NCBI GenBank assembly: GCA_910586865.1
Contig: CAJUIY010000008.1
Coordinates: forward strand, 1-48,210
DNA length: 48,210 nt
DNA from: an uncultured Bacilli bacterium
GTDB lineage: Bacteria; Bacillota_I; Bacilli_A; RF39; UBA660
Direction: 5' to 3'
A program made the position numbers and the translations under genes. This document shows positions 35,654-43,147 of this stretch, one piece after another. Each line of letters begins with the position of its first letter. The first letter of the stretch is position 1. A model generated the notes under the pieces. It was not told the DNA's origin, searched no databases, and saw only the letters and a program-made list of their open reading frames with translations.

Positions 35654-35905
35654 TCATCCACGTGGGATTTCCTTCTTTGTTTCTTTGATTACTCCATTTT
35701 CCATAACACCACTTTGTAATAATTTTCTAATTAATGATACTAAATTTCCATCCTTGATAGTTCTTCTTATTATTCCAATTAATTTATCTTGATTTAATTC
35801 ATCAACTGTTACACCATCCACTCCACTTAATCCTTTATTTTTGTAAACTTGCTTATATGCATTATTTAAGTTTTCTATGAAAATCACCTTTTCTAAAAGC
35901 TCCAT
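35654..35905 (-). pseudogene. Doubly deleted group II intron reverse transcriptase
   Basis: 83 codons starting MELLEKV. The start matches the N-terminus of group II intron proteins (NNAYKQVYKNKGLSGVDGVTVDEL). It then jumps in frame to NQDKLIGIIRRTIKDGNLVSLIRKLLQSGVMENGVIKETKKE, normally found well over 100 residues later, so reverse-transcriptase blocks 0-3 are missing. It stops at IPRG, just before the usual PQGG block, so the YADD active site is missing too. The GGAAAG-led ATG at 35905 is preferred over an upstream one. The product cannot be an active reverse transcriptase. Confidence 0.8.
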
Positions 35906-36275
35906 ATTTTCTTTCCAATTTTCTAATTTCGCACATAGACTAATCATCTTTTAACTTTAGCCTATTTCCGTTTAGTAGTCGAAACTACAAATTATTCAGT
36001 CCTTCCTTGTAAACAAGTACTATGAACTCTGCTTACTTCTTGCAATAAAACTTTTTCATCTAACATTAACAATTAGGGTATTAAACCGCTTTCGCTTATT
36101 GGTTTGCAAGACAACCAGTGGCAAGACAAATATCTTTTCTCTATTAACTACTAACTTTACTACATAAAGTTACGAGTATCTTTTGCACTTTGATTTGTGC
36201 TTTCCTAACACTTCGTCGATACCTACACGCATTGAACTTTCACCGACTAGATATATACTAGGCACAGCACACAAC
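35906..36275 (-). mobile_element. 5' RNA region of the decayed group II intron
   Basis: The 340-370 bases upstream of the reverse transcriptase fragment carry no ORF but are structured on the minus strand. A start GTGTGCTGTGCC, a hairpin CTAGTATATATCTAG and GGTGAAAG recall group II domain I. The 5' boundary lies directly after a terminator hairpin, the insertion preference known for bacterial group IIC introns. The class assignment is inference. Confidence 0.55.
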
Positions 36276-36360
36276 AAAACCGGAGCTATAAGGCTCCTTT
36301 AGGGGGCAAACTTAAATTGCGTACTCCTAAATTTAATTATTGAAAATTCCTTTATTTTTT
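36271..36360 (-). repeat. Terminator module, copy 1
   Basis: About 86-90 bases nearly matching 37651-37740. Shared blocks on the plus strand are GGCTCCTT(T/C)AGGGGGCAAA, CGTACT, CTAAATT and TTCCTTT. On the minus strand it contains the hairpin GGAGC-CTTATA-GCTCC followed by GGTTTTGTT, a rho-independent terminator, immediately before the group II intron. Positions 36361-36612 hold nothing else I recognise. Confidence 0.7.
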
Positions 36361-36612
36361 TTAAAGGGTTTTAATTTACTAAAGTTGAAATAAGTCTATT
36401 AATTTAAAATGAAAATCTCCTGCTTTGGTGGTTGAGTGGGTAGTTAGATTTTATATATTTTCCAATTTTGGATTATTTATTATACTAGCTAACTTTTAAA
36501 TGTTATCAATATTTTTTAACATAGGGATATGAATAAATATCATATTCCATTTTAAATTATTACTTTCTATAATATTCAATTTTATTAGCTCCTCTTATCA
36601 ATTAATAAATTA

Positions 36613-37352
36613 TTATTCATTATCTTCTAAAAAATAATTAACCATTTTTTCGTAATTATCTTGACTATTTAAACAAGTATCTATTAAATAACCTTTTTCA
36701 TTATTCGTTTGATATTCTTTTATTCATCCTATATAAAAATCTTTATTTCTGGCTTCAATAAAGAAAGGCATTATATCATTGTATAAGCATTCTCTAAACA
36801 TTATCATTCTACCAACACGACCATTTCCATCTTGAAAAGGGTGAATTTTTTCAAATCTAACATGAAATTCAATAATATCTTCAACCCTCTTTTTATCTAT
36901 TTTATCATACCAACAGAGTAATTCTTTCATATCATTTGCTACATTACTTGGTAAAGATGTTGTAATATTACCAACAAAGTTTTTTTCTCTTTATATTTTT
37001 CTACATTAAACCATTCTTTTTCATTATCTGTTAAAGTTCCGTCTTTTAAAATAAAATGAAATTTCTTTATCATATCTTCAGTTAGTTTATCATCAATAGT
37101 ATCTAACATATATTTAAATAAAGTAAAATGATTCTTTGCTTCAGTAACATCTTTAAGTACAATAACTTTATCTTCAGTTGCTAAAATTGTTCCAGTATCA
37201 TAAATACTAGCAGTTTCATCAGGCGTTATCGTTGAACCCTCTATATGATTTGTATGATAGGAAAAATCAAGTTGTGTTTTATGATAAAGGTTACATGATA
37301 AACCAATATTTTTTTGTTCAATTAATGCTTTTTTAATTTTACTTACTTCTAT
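36613..37352 (-). pseudogene. Fic-domain protein (class II AMPylase type), inactivated
   Basis: The coding sequence can be followed for about 246 codons on the minus strand. An N-terminal inhibitory motif TNHIEG fits (S/T)xxxE(G/N), and the Fic catalytic loop is HPFQDGNGRVGR. Fic enzymes transfer AMP (or another phosphorylated group) to target hydroxyls. Three lesions are seen: the codon after AGGAGG-N8 is ATA rather than ATG; a 1-base shift occurs at a run of seven A (36980-36986); and an in-frame TGA falls after DFYIG, where relatives continue, with the remaining frame (IKEYQTNNEKGYLIDTCL) still intact. The decay looks recent. Confidence 0.8.
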
Positions 37353-37650
37353 TTTTCTTGCCTCCTAAAATGATTAAAAATTAAATTAAGTATATATAAA
37401 CTATATTTATATTATATACTTTTTTTAGTGTTTTTTCTATCTGATCATACCCATTTAATCATAATTAATATTATCTGGTATAATTAGGTTAATTTTTACA
37501 ATCTTAAACTAAATTACCACATAGGTCAATCGAATGTAACAATCTAGTTTAATTTGTTTTGTTTCAACTACCAAGAATTGTAGACCTTTTATAAACCACT
37601 ATAAACTTTCTTAAATTTTAGTAGCTCTACAATAAATTATTATAAAATAA
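37353..37650. other. Non-coding interval upstream of the Fic pseudogene
   Basis: About 300 AT-rich bases without a credible gene. On the minus strand TATAAT lies about 70 bases upstream of the Fic ribosome site with a poor -35 (TAGAAA), a plausible promoter remnant. The AGGAGG at 37366-37361 is the Fic ribosome site. Confidence 0.4.
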
Positions 37651-37740
37651 AACAAACAAAAATGGAGCCTTTCGGCTCCTTCAGGGGGCAAAATTTTTTC
37701 GTACTTTTCTAAATTAAAACATCAAATTTTCCTTTGTTTT
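37651..37740 (-). repeat. Terminator module, copy 2
   Basis: Second copy of the module at 36271-36360, same orientation. On the minus strand the hairpin GGAGCC-GAAA-GGCTCC is followed by ATTTTTGTTTGTTTT, a strong terminator with a GNRA-type tetraloop. It ends the five-gene operon upstream. The two copies flank the Fic pseudogene as direct repeats. Confidence 0.75.
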
Positions 37741-37837
37741 TCGCTTATTTATGTTTATTTTAGATTAAAATTTACCATTATATTTTATCAAAGTTTATGA
37801 ATTTTAGAACCTAAATAGCACCTAATTTTATTTAATT

Positions 37838-38430
37838 CTATCGTTCTGCTAGTTCATTTTCTCTAGTTTGTATAATAGTTGATATCAAAGCCAATTGCAT
37901 AATTATTTCATTACATATTTTATCAATATCATCCTTATATTTCCTTTACTCATCATAATATCAATTTGAGGTGCAAATTTTTCTTGTAAAATAACAATTA
38001 ATTTTGATACCTCAGTGCGTACTCTTCTATCACAATAACTCTCATAAAGTAAACTATCACGTTTTAAATTTGGTATAAGTTCCAATACTTTTAAAATATA
38101 CTTTTTTAATGATTCAATATATTTATTATCAATTAGTGAGTTATCATAATTATACTGAACATCTTGTATATCTGTAACTAAATTAGAGGCATAAGAAAAA
38201 TAAATATTATAAAATTCTAATTCTTTTTCAAGAAGTATTTTGTATGCCATTGTTCTTCTATTAATAGTATTTTCATAGTCAACAATCTTTTTGGAATATT
38301 TAGATGAGAGTATATTTTCTATTAGTTTTTCTATTATAAATTTTAAAATATATATTATTCCAATTATAAATATAATAATTAATGTTATTTTGACACCATA
38401 AATTTTAATTACTTCTAGCAACTTTTCCAC
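37838..38430 (-). pseudogene. Single-pass membrane protein with frameshifted C-terminus
   Basis: The open frame gives 175 aa (stop at 37903) with one N-terminal transmembrane helix (ITLIIIFIIGIIYILKFII) and a helical cytoplasmic domain. The last residues after MMSKGNI are shifted: restoring one base near 37941 continues the frame into DDIDKICNEIIMQLALIS and TIIQTRENELAER, ending at 37838, with about 196 aa in total. The GTG start follows GGGGGAT. No domain is recognised. It is the last gene of the NTase-zeta-YhcG operon, 20 bases after the nuclease gene. Whether the shift is mutation or sequencing error cannot be told. Confidence 0.6.
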
Positions 38431-38450
38431 TTTTTATCCCCCAGTCACAG

Positions 38451-39458
38451 TTATTCCTTTATATCAATATGTAGATTTAGTTCTTCTTCTGTAGGTAAAG
38501 ATTTTAATACATCTTTTGGTAAAAATTTAGATATTTCATAAGAACTAACTCCAATAGGTTTATTTATATCTTTTAGAGCATATTCAACTGAAAATTTATC
38601 CTTTTCTCTACAAATGATTATTCCAATGCTAGGATTGTCTTGTTCATCCTTAACCAAATCATCCACTGCTGATAAATAAAAATTTACTTTACCAGCATAT
38701 TCAGGTTTAAATTCAGTGTTTTTTAATTCAACAACTATGTAGCAGTGTAATTTAGTATGATAAAACAATAAATCTATAAAATAGTCTTTATTACCCACTT
38801 CCAATTTATATTGATTTCCAACAAAACTAAATCCATTACCTAGTTCTAGCAATACTGTTTTAATTTTTTCAACCATTGCTTGTTCTAATTCTGTTTCAAT
38901 ATAATTTTGTTTTAACCCTGTTAAATTTAAAATATAAGGATCCTTCATCATATCATTTGCTAGTTCACTTTGAGGACTAGACAATGACTCATTAAAGTTA
39001 TTTGGTTTATCTCCTAAAACCTGTCTTTCATATAACTCACTTTTTATTTGAAATGCCAAAACATCATAACTCCAACCATTAATTGTTGTCTGCTTCATAT
39101 ACCAAATTCTTTTAGTATCATCTTGAATTTTATCTAAAATTAACATATTGTGGGACCATGGAATTTGTGCAGACGACATCTGCACTTTTTCATTTTTACT
39201 ACATTCAATATAATACTTCTTCATACTCTTTAAATTTCTAACAGAAAAACCTTTTATATTTGGAAATGTAATCTTTAATTCTGTTGCTAATTCATCAATA
39301 AATTTGTTTCCCCAACTAGAATTTTCATTAATTGTTTTACCAATATTATAATAAAGTTTTAGCAAATTCATATTTGCATTTTTAAATATTTCATATTGAG
39401 TAGAACTAATTTGTTGTTTAATTTCTTCCACTATGTTTTTAAATTCCTTTTCTATCAT
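38451..39458 (-). CDS. DUF1016/YhcG-type PD-(D/E)XK nuclease domain protein
   Basis: 335 aa. The N-terminal DUF1016 helical domain (LLKLYYNIGKTINENSSWG, FSVRNLKSMKKYY, WSHNMLILDKIQD) may bind DNA. The C-terminal domain has the PD-(D/E)XK nuclease core: KDYFIDLLFYH supplies Asp, CYIVVELKNTEF supplies Glu and Lys, and KVNFYLSAVDD follows. Family members occur with restriction and toxin loci and on mobile elements; the substrate is not settled. AAGGAG lies upstream with long spacing. It sits between the zeta-like kinase and a membrane protein in one operon. Confidence 0.88.
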   Translation of the reverse strand: MIEKEFKNIVEEIKQQISSTQYEIFKNANMNLLKLYYNIGKTINENSSWGNKFIDELATELKITFPNIKGFSVRNLKSMKKYYIECSKNEKVQMSSAQIPWSHNMLILDKIQDDTKRIWYMKQTTINGWSYDVLAFQIKSELYERQVLGDKPNNFNESLSSPQSELANDMMKDPYILNLTGLKQNYIETELEQAMVEKIKTVLLELGNGFSFVGNQYKLEVGNKDYFIDLLFYHTKLHCYIVVELKNTEFKPEYAGKVNFYLSAVDDLVKDEQDNPSIGIIICREKDKFSVEYALKDINKPIGVSSYEISKFLPKDVLKSLPTEEELNLHIDIKE

Positions 39459-39500
39459 AACTAAAGTGCTCCTTCTTAATCAATATTAATTATTTTATCC

Positions 39501-40358
39501 TTATTTCTTATAAATTTGTTCATTATCATTGTGATTTAGTGTTTTAAAATAAATACTTTCTACTTTTGTCAGTTCATCAAATTGTTCCTGAGGGGCATTT
39601 CTATTTATCATATTTCTTTTAATATTATTCATCCTTACATCATAATTAAGAGAAACTTGCCCATTACTTTCTTCTCTAATTTTTTGTAATAAATCTAAAG
39701 CATCATCTCTAACAGGAACGATTTTAAATTGACTACCAATAGGTATTATATAATTTACTTTTATACCAAAAGATAAACATTCTGAGATGAAATCTGGTAA
39801 TAAATTATAACATTTATTATGAGCTTCTATATTTGATAATTTGGCATTCTTACTTTCAAGAATTTCCTTTTCATATCTTTCCCTTGTTGCAAGTAGACTT
39901 GCTAAATTTCCTGCTACAATTACATTTACAACTACATCATAGTTATGAGGTAACGTTTTTAATAATTCTAATAGACTATAATCAGTAGGTGCCTTTTCTC
40001 TTAAAACTGAATAACCATTTTGTATTGCATAAGAAAATAATTCATCGCCCCATAAATGAGCATCAAAATTTGTAAGTTTTACATAAGCAGTTGGATATTT
40101 ATCTAATATTTCTTTAGAATATTTGTTAAATGAACGATAATCATCAGAATTTATAATTATATACCTAGATAAATCAGTACTATTTATAAATGTTGTTTTA
40201 CCACAACCTGGTTGTCCAATGACAAACATAACTGATGGGTTTTCAGTAATAGTCTTATCTGCAAACAAATCTTTTTTTAACAATTCTAAAACTTTGTTAT
40301 GTTCTTCTTTAGACAATTTATATTTTTCAATTAATTCATTTGAACTATAATTTTCCAT
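39501..40358 (-). CDS. Zeta-toxin-like P-loop kinase
   Basis: 285 aa. Walker A is GQPGCGKTT at residues 48-56, followed by the zeta-type substrate motif IIINSDDYRSF (Asp72/73, Arg75), a KAPTDYSLLELLKTLP strand-helix and arginine-rich helix ATRERYEKEIL. Zeta/PezT toxins phosphorylate UDP-N-acetylglucosamine and poison cell-wall synthesis; other relatives act as antibiotic or nucleotide kinases. No epsilon/PezA-like antitoxin is directly adjacent. The gene before it encodes a 207-aa unknown, and an XRE protein lies upstream of the operon. GAGGTGATAAA precedes the ATG. Confidence 0.75.
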   Translation of the reverse strand: MENYSSNELIEKYKLSKEEHNKVLELLKKDLFADKTITENPSVMFVIGQPGCGKTTFINSTDLSRYIIINSDDYRSFNKYSKEILDKYPTAYVKLTNFDAHLWGDELFSYAIQNGYSVLREKAPTDYSLLELLKTLPHNYDVVVNVIVAGNLASLLATRERYEKEILESKNAKLSNIEAHNKCYNLLPDFISECLSFGIKVNYIIPIGSQFKIVPVRDDALDLLQKIREESNGQVSLNYDVRMNNIKRNMINRNAPQEQFDELTKVESIYFKTLNHNDNEQIYKK

Positions 40359-40394
40359 TTTATCACCTCTATAAAATTAGATTACAATTTTTCG

Positions 40395-41018
40395 TTATTC
40401 AATCGTTTCTATTTTATTACTTTTAAGTATATCTACTTTTTCTGTATCATTTAATAACGATAAACTATCAACTAACTTAACACCATTAATCTCTTTTGGA
40501 ATAGGACACTCTTCTAAATTTAAAAATTCTTGCTGATATACTTTTTGATTTAATAATTTATCTATACCATTTATTTCATTTGCTATATAACTTTCTAAAT
40601 AATAAAGCGTATAAATATTTTGAGACTTTGAATATTTTAATTCATAATGTGAATCCAATTTTTCACTGATTGTTGTTCCATTAACTCCAAAAATTTCGTC
40701 AAATTCTTCTATAAGAACCTGTTTTCTTCTTTCCTCATCAAAACCTTTTTCTATTTCATATTGCATAGTATAAATATCTTTATAAATATCAATTAATTCT
40801 TTATATGTAAGTTCCTTATTTTCAACATTAAAATCGTTCATTGTAAATTTGTTATTTTGCTGAAAAAATGGGTACAATACATTCCAAGTAGTAGGTTTTA
40901 CATTGTATAGGACTAATCCTTTATCAGTGTATATATATAAATCTGTTGCACTATCCAACCTGCCTGGAAATATTTCACTAGGTACTTTTTTATCAAGCAT
41001 ATCAGTAGTAATAATCAT
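40395..41018 (-). CDS. Unrecognised protein between NTase and zeta-like kinase
   Basis: 207 aa, acidic, with no signal peptide or membrane segment and no domain I recognise. An early stretch (SATDLYIYTDKGLVLYNVKPTTWNVLYPF) looks beta-rich, and the middle is helical and charged. The ATG at 41018 is used because AGGGGG lies seven bases upstream, overlapping the NTase stop codon; this indicates coupled translation with the NTase. Position beside a zeta-type kinase makes it an antitoxin or adaptor candidate, which is inference only. Confidence 0.6.
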   Translation of the reverse strand: MIITTDMLDKKVPSEIFPGRLDSATDLYIYTDKGLVLYNVKPTTWNVLYPFFQQNNKFTMNDFNVENKELTYKELIDIYKDIYTMQYEIEKGFDEERRKQVLIEEFDEIFGVNGTTISEKLDSHYELKYSKSQNIYTLYYLESYIANEINGIDKLLNQKVYQQEFLNLEECPIPKEINGVKLVDSLSLLNDTEKVDILKSNKIETIE

Positions 41019-41029
41019 TCTTATACCCC

Positions 41030-41791
41030 CTAACAATCTACTTGGCTTTTAAATTTAAATTTATTAATATCGAAGCCACCAGTTAAACTAAATATTTTAT
41101 TTGTTAAAATTTCATAGTTTTTCATCCTATCTTCTTTGTTTGTAAGAACAATACAATTTTTTATTAATTCCTTAATATCATCATCTGGAAGTTTTTCTAA
41201 TAAATATTTATTTCTTACTATTTCACTCGTTATATTACCTAGTATTGTTTTTTTATTGTATGCAAGTTTTATTTGTTTCATATATAAAGATAAGAGTTTA
41301 TCTAAATTACAATAATAAATAAAATCAAAATCTTCTCGATTATTATCTAAACAATCCTGTAAATCATCCAACATATCCCACATTCCATATTTATTTAATT
41401 CATTGATATTAGTATCTAAATCATTGTAATGTTTATCAAGCATTTTTCTTGCTTCTTCTTTTAATTCTTGTACTTCTCCAGTTTTATCAAGTAATATTTT
41501 TCCAGTTATAAATTGAGTTTGTGACATAGGTCTAACATTTTTATAATCTTCCCTAAAGTATTCCCTAATTTGTTTAGATGGATTAGCAAAATACTCAATT
41601 AATAATCCATCTACAATTTTATTTCCCCTTTCTCTATAGTCAACTTTTTCATTTAGAATAATATGAACATCTAAATCAGAATGTTTGGAAGGATTACCAG
41701 TGATATAACTGCCACATACTAGAATTCCTATTGTATCATCCATATATTCCCAATTTTCTAAAAACTTATTTAATTTTTCTTCCCAATTCAT
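41030..41791 (-). CDS. Nucleotidyltransferase-domain protein
   Basis: 253 aa. The polymerase-beta-type nucleotidyltransferase core is visible near the N-terminus: GILVCGSYITGNPSKHSDLDVHI, giving the GS motif (27-28) and the two metal-binding aspartates (39 and 41). An acidic strand GLLIEYF may supply the third. A helical C-terminal region follows, as in aminoglycoside nucleotidyltransferases and in toxin/antitoxin NTases such as MNT or AbiEii. The substrate is unknown. The ATG chosen has GAGGTG upstream. It is the first gene of the five-gene operon. Confidence 0.75.
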   Translation of the reverse strand: MNWEEKLNKFLENWEYMDDTIGILVCGSYITGNPSKHSDLDVHIILNEKVDYRERGNKIVDGLLIEYFANPSKQIREYFREDYKNVRPMSQTQFITGKILLDKTGEVQELKEEARKMLDKHYNDLDTNINELNKYGMWDMLDDLQDCLDNNREDFDFIYYCNLDKLLSLYMKQIKLAYNKKTILGNITSEIVRNKYLLEKLPDDDIKELIKNCIVLTNKEDRMKNYEILTNKIFSLTGGFDINKFKFKSQVDC

Positions 41792-41803
41792 AAAACACCT
41801 CAT

Positions 41804-41932
41804 TAATTTAATTATTTTGTTTTAGTATAACTATTTCAATTAGTCAGTCGCGGCTGACCAATTCATAAATGACACTTGTGACACTTATTTTTGGGTGGGA
41901 TACACCTGATTTTTCGTGTCATTCCTGTCATT
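41804..41932. promoter_or_regulatory. Repeat-rich intergenic region upstream of the NTase operon
   Basis: It contains a GTCAG-N6-CTGAC inverted repeat, tandem TGACACTTG/TGACACTTA units, their inverted partners GTGTCATTC/CTGTCATTT, and a GGTG-N5-CACC hairpin. These sit between the XRE gene and the NTase gene, both on the minus strand. The arrangement suggests regulator binding or a structured leader. A TATACT -10 without a good -35 lies near the NTase start. Confidence 0.45.
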
Positions 41933-42493
41933 TTAATCTACAATATCACTAACTTTGATATTGTAATATTCTGCTAGTTTCTTTACTACATCATTATTTA
42001 TTTTTCTTTTACCATTTTCATATTTATTATAAGTAGATTTATCCACTTCTAAATATTTTGCTATATCATCTTGTGTTTTGTTATTTTCTAGTCTTAAATT
42101 TTTGATTCTTAATCTTACTTTACTTTGTATATTCTGTTCTTCTTTTTCTAAATAATCTTTCATAGCATTTGTGTTATTCAGATCTACAGCAATATATTTT
42201 TGTTTATCATTTGCTACAGCATTTGAATAAGTAAATAATTGTTTTTGTTCTTTTAAAGTTAATTCAGGCATATCTTCAAAAAAATAGTTTGTTGATACTT
42301 TATAAAATTTTGCTAAATCTCTTAACATTTGTAATGGAACAGTCCTATTACCTATCTCATAATCTTTATAAGTATTCCTATTTACTCCAATAACTCCACA
42401 TATTTCTTTCTGAGATAAATTAAACTGACCTCTTAATTCAGCCATATGTTTTCCTATAACTACATTAATAGTATCCTTATCATTTTTCCCCAT
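41933..42493 (-). CDS. XRE-family regulator with two HTH domains
   Basis: 186 aa. Two Cro/C1-type helix-turn-helix domains are separated by a linker: residues about 12-66 (LSQKEICGVIGVNRNTYKDYEIGNRTVP) and 127-184 (KTQDDIAKYLEVDKSTYNKYENGKRKI). It is divergent from the small HTH/AAA ATPase cassette and likely binds the TGCACC-type repeats in the shared intergenic region. It also lies upstream of the NTase operon on the same strand and could regulate it or act as antitoxin-like partner. GAGGAGG gives a strong ribosome site. Confidence 0.85.
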   Translation of the reverse strand: MGKNDKDTINVVIGKHMAELRGQFNLSQKEICGVIGVNRNTYKDYEIGNRTVPLQMLRDLAKFYKVSTNYFFEDMPELTLKEQKQLFTYSNAVANDKQKYIAVDLNNTNAMKDYLEKEEQNIQSKVRLRIKNLRLENNKTQDDIAKYLEVDKSTYNKYENGKRKINNDVVKKLAEYYNIKVSDIVD

Positions 42494-42530
42494 AAGAATG
42501 CCTCCTCTTCGTTTATAATTATAACATATG

Positions 42531-42682
42531 TTGGTGCATTTTGTCTATTTCATATTGAATTTTGTTAAAAATAATTATTTTTTAATTTTTATGTTGACAT
42601 TTTACACCAAAAGTATTATATTGTAATTGTTAGGTGCATATTGGCACTTTTAAAATAATATCAATATTGACAATTTGCACCT
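42531..42682. promoter_or_regulatory. Divergent promoter with four operator-like repeats
   Basis: A 15-16-base motif (consensus GACAwTTTGCACC) occurs four times in alternating orientation: 42531-42546 (minus), 42594-42609 (plus), 42631-42646 (minus) and 42667-42682 (plus). The second lies inside the promoter TTGACA (42594-42599) - 17 bases - TATATT (42617-42622) of the plus-strand cassette. XRE repressor control is inferred. Confidence 0.7.
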
Positions 42683-42891
42683 GATTGTTCTTTGAAAATT
42701 AAATAGAGTTGGACATCGCCGATATTCTGCCGACTCGTTAAATAAATGCAAGGCAAAATACCTCTATTGGCACGAGAGTTGTAGATTAACTAAAATCTTC
42801 GTTACATATATAACTAATCACTATATATACATCCTTAAAGGGATTTGTTGGTAACACTAAAACCATCAAATGAAGAAAGCGAGGTGAATAA
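42683..42891 (+). other. Long untranslated leader of cassette 1
   Basis: About 200 bases between the operators and the first ATG have no ORF. They contain GC-richer segments unusual for the region (CATCGCC, TGCCGACTCG) and small complementary pairs (CTCGT with ACGAG, AGG with CCT). A structured leader or small RNA is possible; I cannot assign a family. Confidence 0.35.
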
Positions 42892-43134
42892 ATGAATGCA
42901 AAAGAAACTTTAACATTAATATCAAAACAATGGTGTGATTTAAATGATTTAAGAAAACTTACAGGTTTAGGAAAAAATAATGCTATTAAATTAAAAAATG
43001 AAATAAAAATTGATTTAGAAAATAAAGGTTATCAATTACCTACTAGCAAATTACTCCCAATGAATGAAGTTGTAAGTTATCTAAAAATAAATATCAGTTA
43101 TCTTCAAAAAATGTCTAAAGAAGTTATTAACTAG
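42892..43134 (+). CDS. Small helix-turn-helix protein (DUF3173/excisionase-like), cassette 1
   Basis: 80 aa. The central segment DLNDLRKLTGLGKNNAIKLKNEI forms a helix-turn-helix resembling DUF3173 or excisionase-type proteins of integrative elements, and a second helix pair (LPMNEVVSYLKINISYLQKM) follows. It probably binds DNA at an origin or recombination site. AAGCGAGG provides the ribosome site. It is 13 bases upstream of the AAA ATPase, and the same pair recurs at 46245-47124. Confidence 0.6.
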   Translation: MNAKETLTLISKQWCDLNDLRKLTGLGKNNAIKLKNEIKIDLENKGYQLPTSKLLPMNEVVSYLKINISYLQKMSKEVIN

Positions 43135-43147
43135 AAAGGAGTTTTAA

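Noticed and set aside
36700..36730. In-frame TGA in the Fic gene as evidence that TGA encodes tryptophan
   Set aside because: TGA ends the intact arginase and MvaI-like genes, tryptophan is written TGG throughout, and the Fic gene carries two other lesions, so a nonsense mutation is simpler.
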